Positions 1 to 5,972 of a stretch of 44,449 bases of DNA are shown one piece after another. A model generated the notes under the pieces. It saw nothing but the letters and a program-made list of their open reading frames with translations. It had not been told where the DNA came from and ran no database searches. The stretch spans positions 3,467,619 to 3,512,067 of the forward strand of contig CP070694.1 in the NCBI GenBank assembly GCA_020353355.1. The letters are read 5' to 3'. Source of the DNA: Desulfobacterales bacterium (GTDB taxonomy: Bacteria > Desulfobacterota > Desulfobacteria > Desulfobacterales > JAHEIW01). The translations under genes were made by a program, and so were the position numbers. Each line of letters starts with the position of its first letter. Position 1 is the stretch's first letter.

Positions 1-56
1 ATGTTTTGCAGAGCTGGTTTCAAAATCAATTCAGAAAAACGAAAGGAGGGACTCAG

Positions 57-407
57 ATGGCGTATTTCCTATTTGTGCTGGGTCGGGATGACAATCAAGC
101 GGCAACCCGTTGTTTTCAGTTTGCCCAGATCGCCAGTCAAAAGGGCCACCGAGTAAACCTGTTTTTTATTGATGACGGTGTGTTATGGGCGGATTCCAGC
201 CGCGATTTGAGTGTAAAAACAGCTACCGGAGATTGCGCAAATGACTATTTGCCGTATCTGGTGGAAAACGAAGTTCCGATAGGTGTATGAGTGCCCAGTG
301 CCAATGCTCGTCAGGTGGACGAGAAAAAATTCTCTACCAATATGGCATTGGATACGGGTGGCAATCTAATTGACCTGGCGGCTGAGAGCAAGGTCTTCAA
401 CTTTTAA
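57..407 (+). CDS. DsrE-family sulfur-relay protein, probable selenoprotein (UGA at codon 78)
   Basis: Reading from ATG 57, which sits 6 nt after an AAAGGAGGG ribosome site, gives 77 residues, an in-frame TGA (288-290), then 38 more sense codons to TAA 405-407. The joined product is 116 aa, the usual DsrE/TusD length. It starts with the beta-strand MAYFLFVLGR and contains an FFIDDGV strand typical of the fold. DsrE-like proteins carry a reactive Cys after a G-V strand, followed by a small-residue/Ala-Arg segment. Here the TGA lies exactly there (PIGV-U-VPSANAR). A perfect 6-bp hairpin follows at 307-323. DsrE-like proteins are a known selenoprotein family in deltaproteobacteria (family knowledge). 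If UGA is read as Sec, the protein would be a thiol/selenol sulfur carrier in the cytoplasm. If it is a stop, the product is a 77-aa fragment. The downstream reading frame keeps family-like sequence, which argues against simple termination. Confidence 0.75.
307..323 (+). promoter_or_regulatory. Candidate bacterial SECIS hairpin
   Basis: CTCGTC (307-312) pairs perfectly with GACGAG (318-323) around the 5-nt loop AGGTG. The loop starts 22 nt after the UGA, inside the 16-37 nt window known for bacterial SECIS elements, and has G at loop position 2. It resembles the AGGTCT loop of E. coli fdhF. It lies within the coding sequence, as bacterial SECIS elements do. Confidence 0.7.
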
Positions 408-463
408 ATAAGGATAGTATTCTATAAAAATTGTGTGAAGCATAAAATAGCAAAGGACGATGT

Positions 464-1045
464 ATGACCGAGAAGCATAAACCGCGAAAGATTCTGGTGT
501 TGTATTGCAGCCCGCGAAAGAAGGGCAACAGCGCCGCATTGGCCCATCAAATTGTTAAAGGAGCGCAATCTGCAGGGGCAACCGTCGAGTCTGTCTATCT
601 GAACGGGATGAACATATCACCCTGTCAGGCCTGCTATGCGTGCCGGAAAAAGGATAGCAACGGATGTGCCATCGATGATGATATGCAGACCATTTACCCC
701 AAGCTGGTCGAATATGATAGCTGGGTGATTGCCAGTCCGGTTTACTGGTTCACCATGTCGGCCCAGGCCAAGTTGTTTATGGATCGCTGTTTTGCGCTGC
801 TTGCGTACGCCAATAATCCGTTTGCCGGCAAACGAATCGGCATTGCCATGAGTTACGGCGACAGCGATCCTTTCAATTCCGGATGCGTGAATGCCTTACG
901 CACCTTTCAGGATTCGTTTAATTATGTCGGCGCCGAAATCGTTGGAATGATTTATGGCAATGGCGAAGAGCCCGGTGAGATAAAATTGAACGCAGACCTT
1001 ATGGAGCGTGCCGAGGAACTCGGGAAAAAACTTGCGAGCCAGTAA
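464..1045 (+). CDS. Flavodoxin-fold NAD(P)H-dependent FMN reductase / iron-sulfur flavoprotein family
   Basis: 193 aa. The N-terminus KILVLYCSPRKKGNSA is the FMN phosphate-binding loop of the NADPH-dependent FMN reductase family. ASPVYWFTMSAQAKLFMDR (about residues 90-108) is the conserved flavin-binding/dimer segment. A compact Cys motif, C54-x2-C57-x2-C60-x7-C68, matches the iron-sulfur flavoprotein (ISF) arrangement, so a 4Fe-4S cluster beside FMN is plausible. ISF proteins reduce O2, H2O2 or other small acceptors in anaerobes, but the substrate here cannot be inferred. It is followed 12 nt later by the DUF3795 gene and is probably co-transcribed with it. Confidence 0.8.
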   Translation: MTEKHKPRKILVLYCSPRKKGNSAALAHQIVKGAQSAGATVESVYLNGMNISPCQACYACRKKDSNGCAIDDDMQTIYPKLVEYDSWVIASPVYWFTMSAQAKLFMDRCFALLAYANNPFAGKRIGIAMSYGDSDPFNSGCVNALRTFQDSFNYVGAEIVGMIYGNGEEPGEIKLNADLMERAEELGKKLASQ

Positions 1046-1057
1046 AGGAGACATTCT

Positions 1058-1531
1058 ATGGAAATAAATGAAAAATTTTTATCTCCCTGCGGTTTATATT
1101 GCGGGGTCTGCAGTATTTACTATGCGACCCGGGACAATAACCAAAAGTTTATGGAAAAGCTTCTGAAATTTTATCAAAGCAGCCTGCCCGGACTGGAAAA
1201 TATGACGGCAGCCGATCTAGCGTGCGAGGGGTGCCACTCCGATAACAGGACGTTCTTTTGTGAGACCTGTGCGGTGAAAGACTGCAATCGAAAAAAAGGT
1301 TTTGCGGGCTGTCATGAATGTGATGATTTTCCCTGCCAATTGATTGAAAATTTTCCGATACCGGTTGGCAAAAAAGTTATTTCGCGATCGATTCCTTATC
1401 GAAGAAAATACGGAACGGAAAAATGGGTCGCCGATGAAGAAGCGCGTTACATCTGCCCGGATTGCGGCAACAAGGTTTTTCGAGGAGTGCAGCGGTGTAA
1501 TAAATGCAACCTGGAGCTGAATCTAGATTAG
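1058..1531 (+). CDS. DUF3795 cysteine-rich protein
   Basis: 157 aa with many paired cysteines: LSPCGLYCGVCSIYYA at the N-terminus, CEGC and CETCAVKDCNRKKGFAGCHECDDFPC in the middle, then a zinc-ribbon-like CPDCG...CNKCN at the C-terminus. This is the DUF3795 pattern (family knowledge), a small presumed metal-binding protein common in anaerobes and of unknown function. The C-terminal ribbon looks like an added element. The start ATG follows AAAGGAGACATTCT. It lies 12 nt after the flavoprotein gene and is probably in one transcript with it. Confidence 0.8.
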   Translation: MEINEKFLSPCGLYCGVCSIYYATRDNNQKFMEKLLKFYQSSLPGLENMTAADLACEGCHSDNRTFFCETCAVKDCNRKKGFAGCHECDDFPCQLIENFPIPVGKKVISRSIPYRRKYGTEKWVADEEARYICPDCGNKVFRGVQRCNKCNLELNLD

Positions 1532-1581
1532 AAGACTCCCATGCAGTTATAGCGGTTGTCAAAAATCTGTCCCGATATTCG

Positions 1582-1744
1582 GTCATTGCGAGGAGTCACG
1601 CCTTGGCGTGACGACGAAGCAATCCGTTGCGCCATGGAGAATCATCCTGAATTTATTGAAGGATCTTATCATAAAAACACAGATCCCTCGACTTCGCTCG
1701 GGACGATGCTTCGCACCGGATTGCTTCGCTTCGCTCGCAATGAC
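1582..1744 (+). repeat. MITE/REP-like inverted repeat element, about 163 bp
   Basis: The ends are perfect inverted repeats, GTCATTGCGAG (1582-1592) and CTCGCAATGAC (1734-1744). Inside them a second inverted pair, CGAAGCAATCC and GGATTGCTTCG, and a small hairpin GTCACGCC-TT-GGCGTGAC are visible. Elements with these GTCATTGCGAG and GAAGCAATCC words are widespread as dispersed non-coding repeats in Desulfobacterota and other environmental bacteria (knowledge, not checked here). No transposase is encoded. A 64-codon open frame across it is incidental. Confidence 0.75.
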
Positions 1745-1890
1745 TTTTGAAAAATTTGCTAAGTCAATCGGAACATATTTTTGAAAATTACTAAGAAATT
1801 ATCTTTTTCTATAGCCCTTCCACATCTTTTGCATCTTGCCTTCCACATTTATTCAATTCTTTTTCATCCGTACGGCCTGGAATGACAAAA

Positions 1891-1923
1891 TTTTGACACA
1901 TTTTATGACAACAATTGTCAAAA
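1891..1923 (+). promoter_or_regulatory. Inverted repeat, possible activator (enhancer) site
   Basis: TTTTGACA (1891-1898) and TGTCAAAA (1916-1923) form an 8-bp inverted repeat with a 17-bp spacer, inside a run of related TGACA/TGTCA words (1883-1923). It lies about 75-105 bp upstream of the sigma-54-like promoter at 1996, the usual place for an enhancer-binding protein. The regulator is unknown. Confidence 0.35.
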
Positions 1924-1995
1924 GTATTTCAATCTAATTTGTGGTCATATTTCTATCTATTTGAATTTGTTGATAAAATAAATAAACGACAATTT

Positions 1996-2011
1996 TGGCA
2001 TGATAGTTGTA
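1996..2011 (+). promoter_or_regulatory. Sigma-54 (-24/-12) type promoter
   Basis: TGGCATG-ATAG-TTGTA matches the RpoN consensus TGGCACG-N4-TTGCW with correct spacing; the only mismatch in the core is GT for GC at -12. Transcription would start near 2022 and run into the small Cys-rich gene at 2136. The rest of 1745-1990 is AT-rich and holds no gene. Confidence 0.55.
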
Positions 2012-2135
2012 TAGGTAAATAGTCAAATTGATGAAAAAAATTCTCATGATGAACAACAAGTTTGCCGATACACACATAAGAGCGATGGAGGGTCACTCAA
2101 ACAATAACCAAGGATAAGGATATAAGGTGATTAAA

Positions 2136-2363
2136 ATGCTGCAAAAAAATGCCGACAACCATAATTTCGATTTAAATATTGGATATCTTGTCAAAAGCCC
2201 CTGTAAAGAGTGCGAAATACGGGAAACGTTTCCTGGCTGTATCGACGATTGCCAAATTCTGGAACAAATCCAGAGCGCGTTAGCGGATTCAATGTCCACC
2301 GCCAATAATTTTTCAGTCGCCGAGACCTATGATGTTCCCATGCACGTGCTTGAACAATTATAG
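2136..2363 (+). CDS. Small cysteine-rich protein, function unknown
   Basis: 75 aa from ATG 2136, chosen because TAAGGTG lies just upstream; a GTG at 2127 is in frame but overlaps that site. The centre, SPCKECEIRETFPGCIDDC, has a C-x2-C-x8-C-x3-C arrangement suited to one zinc or iron-sulfur site. The C-terminal half is a predicted amphipathic segment (LEQIQSALADSMST). There is no signal peptide or membrane segment. It is a single-gene unit bounded by a sigma-54-like promoter and a strong terminator, which suggests a conditionally induced small protein. No family is recognised with confidence. Confidence 0.6.
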   Translation: MLQKNADNHNFDLNIGYLVKSPCKECEIRETFPGCIDDCQILEQIQSALADSMSTANNFSVAETYDVPMHVLEQL

Positions 2364-2442
2364 GCAATTAACTATCTCCAGCCATTGAAATAACGGGTAA
2401 TGTATCTGATGCGGTTTTGAAAGTGGGCGTCGCTACCCGATT

Positions 2443-2483
2443 AAAAAAGCCAGATTGGTATAGCCAATCTGGCTTTTGTTTTT
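2443..2483 (+). terminator. Rho-independent terminator
   Basis: A perfect 14-bp stem, AAAAGCCAGATTGG (2445-2458) and CCAATCTGGCTTTT (2464-2477), with a 5-nt loop, followed by GTTTTTC. It ends the small Cys-rich gene. Because the stem starts and ends in A/T runs it could work in both directions. Confidence 0.9.
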
Positions 2484-2535
2484 CATCATTCTGATCCGAT
2501 TTATTAGATGGGGCAATATAGTTAATCCCCACATA

Positions 2536-2564
2536 TTGACTTTTGAATCTCATTTTTCTATTTT
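2536..2564 (+). promoter_or_regulatory. Candidate sigma-70 promoter
   Basis: TTGACT (2536-2541), 17-nt spacer, TATTTT (2559-2564), 46 bp before the hydrolase start at 2610. Confidence 0.4.
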
Positions 2565-2609
2565 TTCCACCAAACGACAATATTAAACCCATGATAGGTA
2601 GGTTGAATC

Positions 2610-3191
2610 ATGAAAGAAAAAATCCAAGATACGCCTGCTCTATTGATCATTGATATGGTTAAAGACAATTTTGATGCGAGCCGAAATCTTCCGATTACGC
2701 CATCTGCCAGAAAGATTATCGATCCATTGAACTACCTCATCAGCGAGTTTCGAAAGCACAAATGGCCGGTGGTATTTTCAACGGATGCGTTTCAGCGGGA
2801 AGATTTCATTTTCAAAGGGCGCATGCATCCCCACTCCCTGGCCGGCACTCAGGGTGCCGAGGTCGTCGATGAACTGAATAAACACGATGATGATTTTTGG
2901 CTTCCCAAGCCACGGTTTTCAGCATTTTTCAATACGGGACTTGAAGATTGGTTGCATGAAAGGGAGGTTACGCTGTGTGCGGTGGGGGGGATTTCAACCC
3001 ACTTTTGCGTGTTGACCACCGTGATGGATGCGATTTGCCATGATTTTAAAGCTGTATTGCTGGAAGACTGCTCGGCGGCTTTCCCGCAACGGGTGCATGA
3101 ACAAACCCTCGAGTGCTATCGCACAAACTCTCTTTATCCGCTGTTAAGGGTGATGACCTCAACTGAGTTGCTCTCAGACTTGAATAGTTGA
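2610..3191 (+). CDS. Isochorismatase-family cysteine hydrolase
   Basis: 193 aa with the family's catalytic triad in place: Asp15 in ALLIIDMVKDNF, Lys100 in WLPKPRFSAF, and Cys133 in GGISTHFCVLTT preceded by the cis-peptide GGIS region. Family members hydrolyse amides (nicotinamide, carbamoyl groups) or isochorismate; the spacing is nicotinamidase/isochorismatase-like, but the substrate cannot be assigned. Soluble and cytoplasmic. It appears monocistronic, with a terminator candidate downstream, and converges with the psp operon. Confidence 0.85.
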   Translation: MKEKIQDTPALLIIDMVKDNFDASRNLPITPSARKIIDPLNYLISEFRKHKWPVVFSTDAFQREDFIFKGRMHPHSLAGTQGAEVVDELNKHDDDFWLPKPRFSAFFNTGLEDWLHEREVTLCAVGGISTHFCVLTTVMDAICHDFKAVLLEDCSAAFPQRVHEQTLECYRTNSLYPLLRVMTSTELLSDLNS

Positions 3192-3257
3192 GCAAAGTCT
3201 AAAATAGTGTAATTTCCCGGAAGTAACTGCAACCTAGAACGCTTTATAATTTTGGAA

Positions 3258-3290
3258 GTTGAACGTCCAACATTCGATGTTATTTTTTTC
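3258..3290 (+). terminator. Weak terminator candidate
   Basis: AACAT-TCG-ATGTT (3269-3281) directly followed by a T-run (3283-3289). GTTG...CAAC overlaps it upstream. The stem is short. It lies between the convergent hydrolase and pspC genes. Confidence 0.4.
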
Positions 3291-3293
3291 TTT

Positions 3294-3680
3294 TCACCTG
3301 TTTGACCGTCTCTCCCAGTTGAATTCAGGGGAGGTCACCACGTGCTCCATGCGGCGGATGCGACGTTCCAGATTTTCATATCGTCGCTTTAATCGCTGGG
3401 CAGCCCCATGCCGTGAGTGGGTGTAGCTGTTGTAAAACTCCTGTTCCGCTTCGTTTTCAATGGGAATGACCGGTTCGGGTTTCATCAACAAGGCGGCGAG
3501 GATATATAACCCCACCATCGGCCAGAGGCCCGTCGCAAACAGTAAAACCAGGGTAATCACTCTGGCCCAGAAAACTGAGAAGTCAAAATATTCGGCCAGA
3601 CCTCTGCATACACCCAGGATAACACCCTGGCGAGAGCGATATAATCCTCTGCCAGATAATAATCTATCCATTCGTCTCAT
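3294..3680 (-). CDS. pspC: Phage shock protein C (PspC)
   Basis: 128 aa. The N-terminal PspC domain, LYRSRQGVILGVCRGLAEYF (about residues 13-32), is followed by one or two hydrophobic segments (VITLVLLFATGLWPMVGLYILAALLM, about 42-67). A basic, helical C-terminal part contains LKRRYENLERRIRRMEHVV. PspC is an inner-membrane protein that with PspB senses envelope stress and releases PspF from PspA. The start overlaps the pspB stop by 4 nt, so they are translationally coupled. It is the last gene of pspABC. Confidence 0.93.
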   Translation of the reverse strand: MRRMDRLLSGRGLYRSRQGVILGVCRGLAEYFDFSVFWARVITLVLLFATGLWPMVGLYILAALLMKPEPVIPIENEAEQEFYNSYTHSRHGAAQRLKRRYENLERRIRRMEHVVTSPEFNWERRSNR

Positions 3681-3907
3681 TCTTTGCGTTCCTCCCTATC
3701 TCGATCCAGAAGGATAGTTTCCAAAGCCTCCACCCGTTCTTCCATGCGGGAGAGCCCCTGATATATTTCTTGAATCATTTTTGTTTCTTCGGCCTGTTGT
3801 TTGCGGTCTGTGCGGGAAAACCCGCCCTTGAGCAGCCTGATGGCGATCAATATCGTACCGGGGATGATGGCCAGCGCAAGTACAAGGCTTCCGAATACAA
3901 TCGCCAC
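3677..3907 (-). CDS. pspB: Phage shock protein B (PspB)
   Basis: 76 aa, as in enterobacterial PspB. An N-terminal membrane helix (VFGSLVLALAIIPGTILIAIRLL) is followed by a charged cytoplasmic coiled coil ending MEERVEALETILLDRDREE. PspB partners PspC in the inner membrane and relays the stress signal to PspA. It follows pspA by 28 nt and overlaps pspC. Confidence 0.93.
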   Translation of the reverse strand: MAIVFGSLVLALAIIPGTILIAIRLLKGGFSRTDRKQQAEETKMIQEIYQGLSRMEERVEALETILLDRDREERKE

Positions 3908-3935
3908 AATAACGACTTCTTTCTTCGGGAAAATT

Positions 3936-4604
3936 TCATCCTGTTTTCTGTGAACCGGGCGTTTTCAATGCCTGCAATTCTTTTTGAATCTCTTCGTCAA
4001 CCGATAGTCTATCCAGTTCTTCTTCCAAGGAGGATTTCTTGGCAAAGTTGACCAGATCTGCTTCGGATTCCATGCGTTCGATGCGGTTTTCCAGCTCATC
4101 AAACTTCATGATGGCCTCTGAGCTGTCGATCCGTCGAATTTCTTCCTGGGCGCGTTTTTTCTTGGCAGCATGAATGTGCCGCTGCACCAGCATGCGCTGC
4201 TTGTCGCGAGCCGATCTCAGTTTTTCTTCCAGCTGCCGAATATCGTCCTGATACTGCTCAATGATCATTTCATGGTCGGCCAACTCGCGTTCTAAATCTT
4301 CCTTGCGGTGCATGTAGCGGCGTTTTTCAATCAGTGCTTCCCGGGCAAGATCATCCCGGCCTTTAGTGACCGCCAGCTCGGCTTTCTGCTCCCAGTATTG
4401 GACATGATCATTCAAGGCTTCCAGCTGGCGTTGAACTTTTTTGCTGCTGGCCATGGCTCCGGCGCAAGCCGCCTTGATTTCAACCAGAGTGTCTTCCATT
4501 TCCCGGATCATCAGTTTAATCAATTTTTCCGGATCCTCCGCCCTGTCGAGCATGGCGTTGATGTTAGAGCTGATGATATCTCGGAATCTAGTAAAAATGC
4601 CCAT
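3936..4604 (-). CDS. pspA: Phage shock protein A (PspA)
   Basis: 222 aa from ATG 4604, the same length as E. coli PspA. This start is chosen because GGAGG lies 7 nt upstream and because it begins MGIFTRFRDII, like E. coli MGIFSRF; an ATG two codons earlier is too close to the ribosome site. The rest is the continuous coiled coil of the PspA/IM30 family (AEDPEKLIKLMIREMEDTL and following). PspA forms ESCRT-III-like membrane scaffolds that preserve proton-motive force, and it also binds and inhibits PspF. First gene of pspABC, behind a sigma-54 promoter at 4649-4664. Confidence 0.96.
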   Translation of the reverse strand: MGIFTRFRDIISSNINAMLDRAEDPEKLIKLMIREMEDTLVEIKAACAGAMASSKKVQRQLEALNDHVQYWEQKAELAVTKGRDDLAREALIEKRRYMHRKEDLERELADHEMIIEQYQDDIRQLEEKLRSARDKQRMLVQRHIHAAKKKRAQEEIRRIDSSEAIMKFDELENRIERMESEADLVNFAKKSSLEEELDRLSVDEEIQKELQALKTPGSQKTG

Positions 4605-4648
4605 TTTCATACCTCCAATTGTTCATCGATCGGTTTGTCATCAATCAT

Positions 4649-4664
4649 AGCATAAGATATGCCA
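4649..4664 (-). promoter_or_regulatory. Sigma-54 promoter of pspABC
   Basis: Read on the minus strand: TGGCATA-TCTT-ATGCT, matching TGGCACG-N4-TTGCW with correct -24/-12 spacing. It lies 45 bp upstream of pspA. A PspF-dependent RpoN promoter here is what the family predicts. Confidence 0.75.
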
Positions 4665-4697
4665 GGGATGCGATTTAATTTAAGCATCTGAAATTAC

Positions 4698-4728
4698 TAT
4701 GAAATAAGACATTGACAGTGTTTTCATA
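4698..4728. promoter_or_regulatory. Candidate PspF upstream activating site
   Basis: The inverted repeat TATGAAA (4698-4704) and TTTCATA (4722-4728) lies 35-80 bp upstream of the pspA sigma-54 promoter and overlaps the pspF promoter. In E. coli the PspF sites have the same position. The match is positional, not by consensus. Confidence 0.35.
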
Positions 4729-4740
4729 CTATGGTAATAA
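4712..4740 (+). promoter_or_regulatory. Sigma-70 promoter of pspF
   Basis: TTGACA (4712-4717), 17-nt spacer, TAATAA (4735-4740), 44 bp before the pspF start. Good match to the vegetative consensus. Confidence 0.65.
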
Positions 4741-4784
4741 AAACTATAAATTAGTAAAAATAGCTAATTATTGGTATATTTTCT

Positions 4785-5852
4785 ATGGAACCTTCGAATG
4801 CGCGAATGCAAAAACGATTTAGTGGCAAGACCCCCATCAGTTCTTCAGATGCACTGGGCCAGTCCGAGATATTCTTGGATTTTCAGGAACGTCTCTCCCG
4901 GGTGGCACCGATCAATCGACCCGTTCTCATTTTGGGTGAACGCGGAACCGGCAAAGAGTTGGCGGCATCCCGTCTGCATTACCTGTCTGGGCGATGGCAG
5001 GGGCCGTTTATCGCACTGAATTGCTCGGCACTGGCTTCCTCGCTGATTGAATCAGAATTGTTCGGTTATGAGAAAGGGGCTTTTACCGGTGCGGAGCAGC
5101 GTCGACTCGGCCGATTTGAAGCGGCAGATAGCGGAACGCTCTTTTTAGATGAAATTGGCAACATACCGATGGAAGTCCAGGAAAAGATATTGCGGGTGGT
5201 GGAATACAATACGTTTGAAAGGGTCGGTGGCTCACAAAGCGTTGAGGTAGATGTGCGGATCATTGCGGCGACCAATGTGAATCTCAAGGCATTGGCGGCA
5301 AATAATTTATTCAAACAGGATTTACTGGATCGCCTCTCGTTTGAAGTTCTCTTTCTGCCACCGTTGAGAGAGCGCAGGGAAGATATCCTGCTGCTGGCCA
5401 ACCACTTTGCCGGGCGTATGGCGGTGGAATTGGGTTGGGAGGAAATTCCTCAATTCAGTCCGGAAGCTGTCGAAGCACTCGAGAGCTACCATTGGCCGGG
5501 CAATGTGCGTGAATTAAAAAATGTCGTCGAGCGAGCGGTCTATCGATCGGACGCGCTGGTGATAGCGAGCATTGATTTCGATCCCTTTCATTCACCCTTT
5601 GAGGATTCCATTGACCCATCCAACAAACAGGTAGTGAAATCTGAGCAAAAGTCCGAAGACCTCAACCATCTGATGCATCAACCGCTAAATGAGGCAGTCT
5701 GGGATCTAAAGGTCCGCCTGCTCGAAAACGCGCTCCGGGAAGCCATGTACAATCAACGTAAAGCGGCCAAGCTATTGGGCTTGACATACCATCAATTTCG
5801 CGGATTGTATCGTCACTACCAGCAGGTGAGCAGCGCCTCTGAAGCAGAATAA
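4785..5852 (+). CDS. pspF: PspF, sigma-54 enhancer-binding activator of the psp operon
   Basis: 355 aa; E. coli PspF is 325. There is no receiver domain: the AAA+ domain starts almost at once. Walker A is GERGTGKE (residues 51-58), the sigma-54-contacting GAFTGA loop is at 98-103, Walker B is GTLFLDEIGN, and the arginine-finger region is RIIAATN...LLDRLSFEV. The C-terminal Fis-type helix-turn-helix is LENALREAMYNQRKAAKLLGLTYHQFRGLY. A 30-residue linker rich in Ser/Glu/Asn (about 275-310) accounts for the extra length. It is divergent from pspABC, so it should activate the sigma-54 promoter at 4649 and be inhibited by PspA. Confidence 0.93.
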   Translation: MEPSNARMQKRFSGKTPISSSDALGQSEIFLDFQERLSRVAPINRPVLILGERGTGKELAASRLHYLSGRWQGPFIALNCSALASSLIESELFGYEKGAFTGAEQRRLGRFEAADSGTLFLDEIGNIPMEVQEKILRVVEYNTFERVGGSQSVEVDVRIIAATNVNLKALAANNLFKQDLLDRLSFEVLFLPPLRERREDILLLANHFAGRMAVELGWEEIPQFSPEAVEALESYHWPGNVRELKNVVERAVYRSDALVIASIDFDPFHSPFEDSIDPSNKQVVKSEQKSEDLNHLMHQPLNEAVWDLKVRLLENALREAMYNQRKAAKLLGLTYHQFRGLYRHYQQVSSASEAE

Positions 5853-5866
5853 CTTCATATTCAAAA

Positions 5867-5884
5867 AATCCGAAATTCGAATTT
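5867..5884 (+). repeat. 18-bp dispersed repeat, copy 1
   Basis: AATCCGAAATTCGAATTT, identical to 29306-29323. Both copies lie just downstream of a plus-strand gene. Confidence 0.6.
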
Positions 5885-5941
5885 TAAACCTCTATGCTAC
5901 ATTACAGTTATGATGCTGCCATTGATGATGAAGGCATCTTA

Positions 5942-5972
5942 AGCCTTGTTTTTGCAACAAGCTATATTTTTC
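5942..5972 (+). terminator. Terminator candidate after pspF
   Basis: AGcCTTGTT and AACAAGCT pair with one bulge around TTTGC and are followed by ATATTTTTCT. It overlaps the end of the convergent reductase gene. Confidence 0.5.

Noticed and set aside
1..56. End of an upstream gene overlapping the first bases
   Set aside because: Frames 1 and 2 are open from the edge, but too short to assign.
1556..1750. 64-codon plus-strand ORF
   Set aside because: Lies wholly in the inverted-repeat element and has no ribosome site or protein-like composition.
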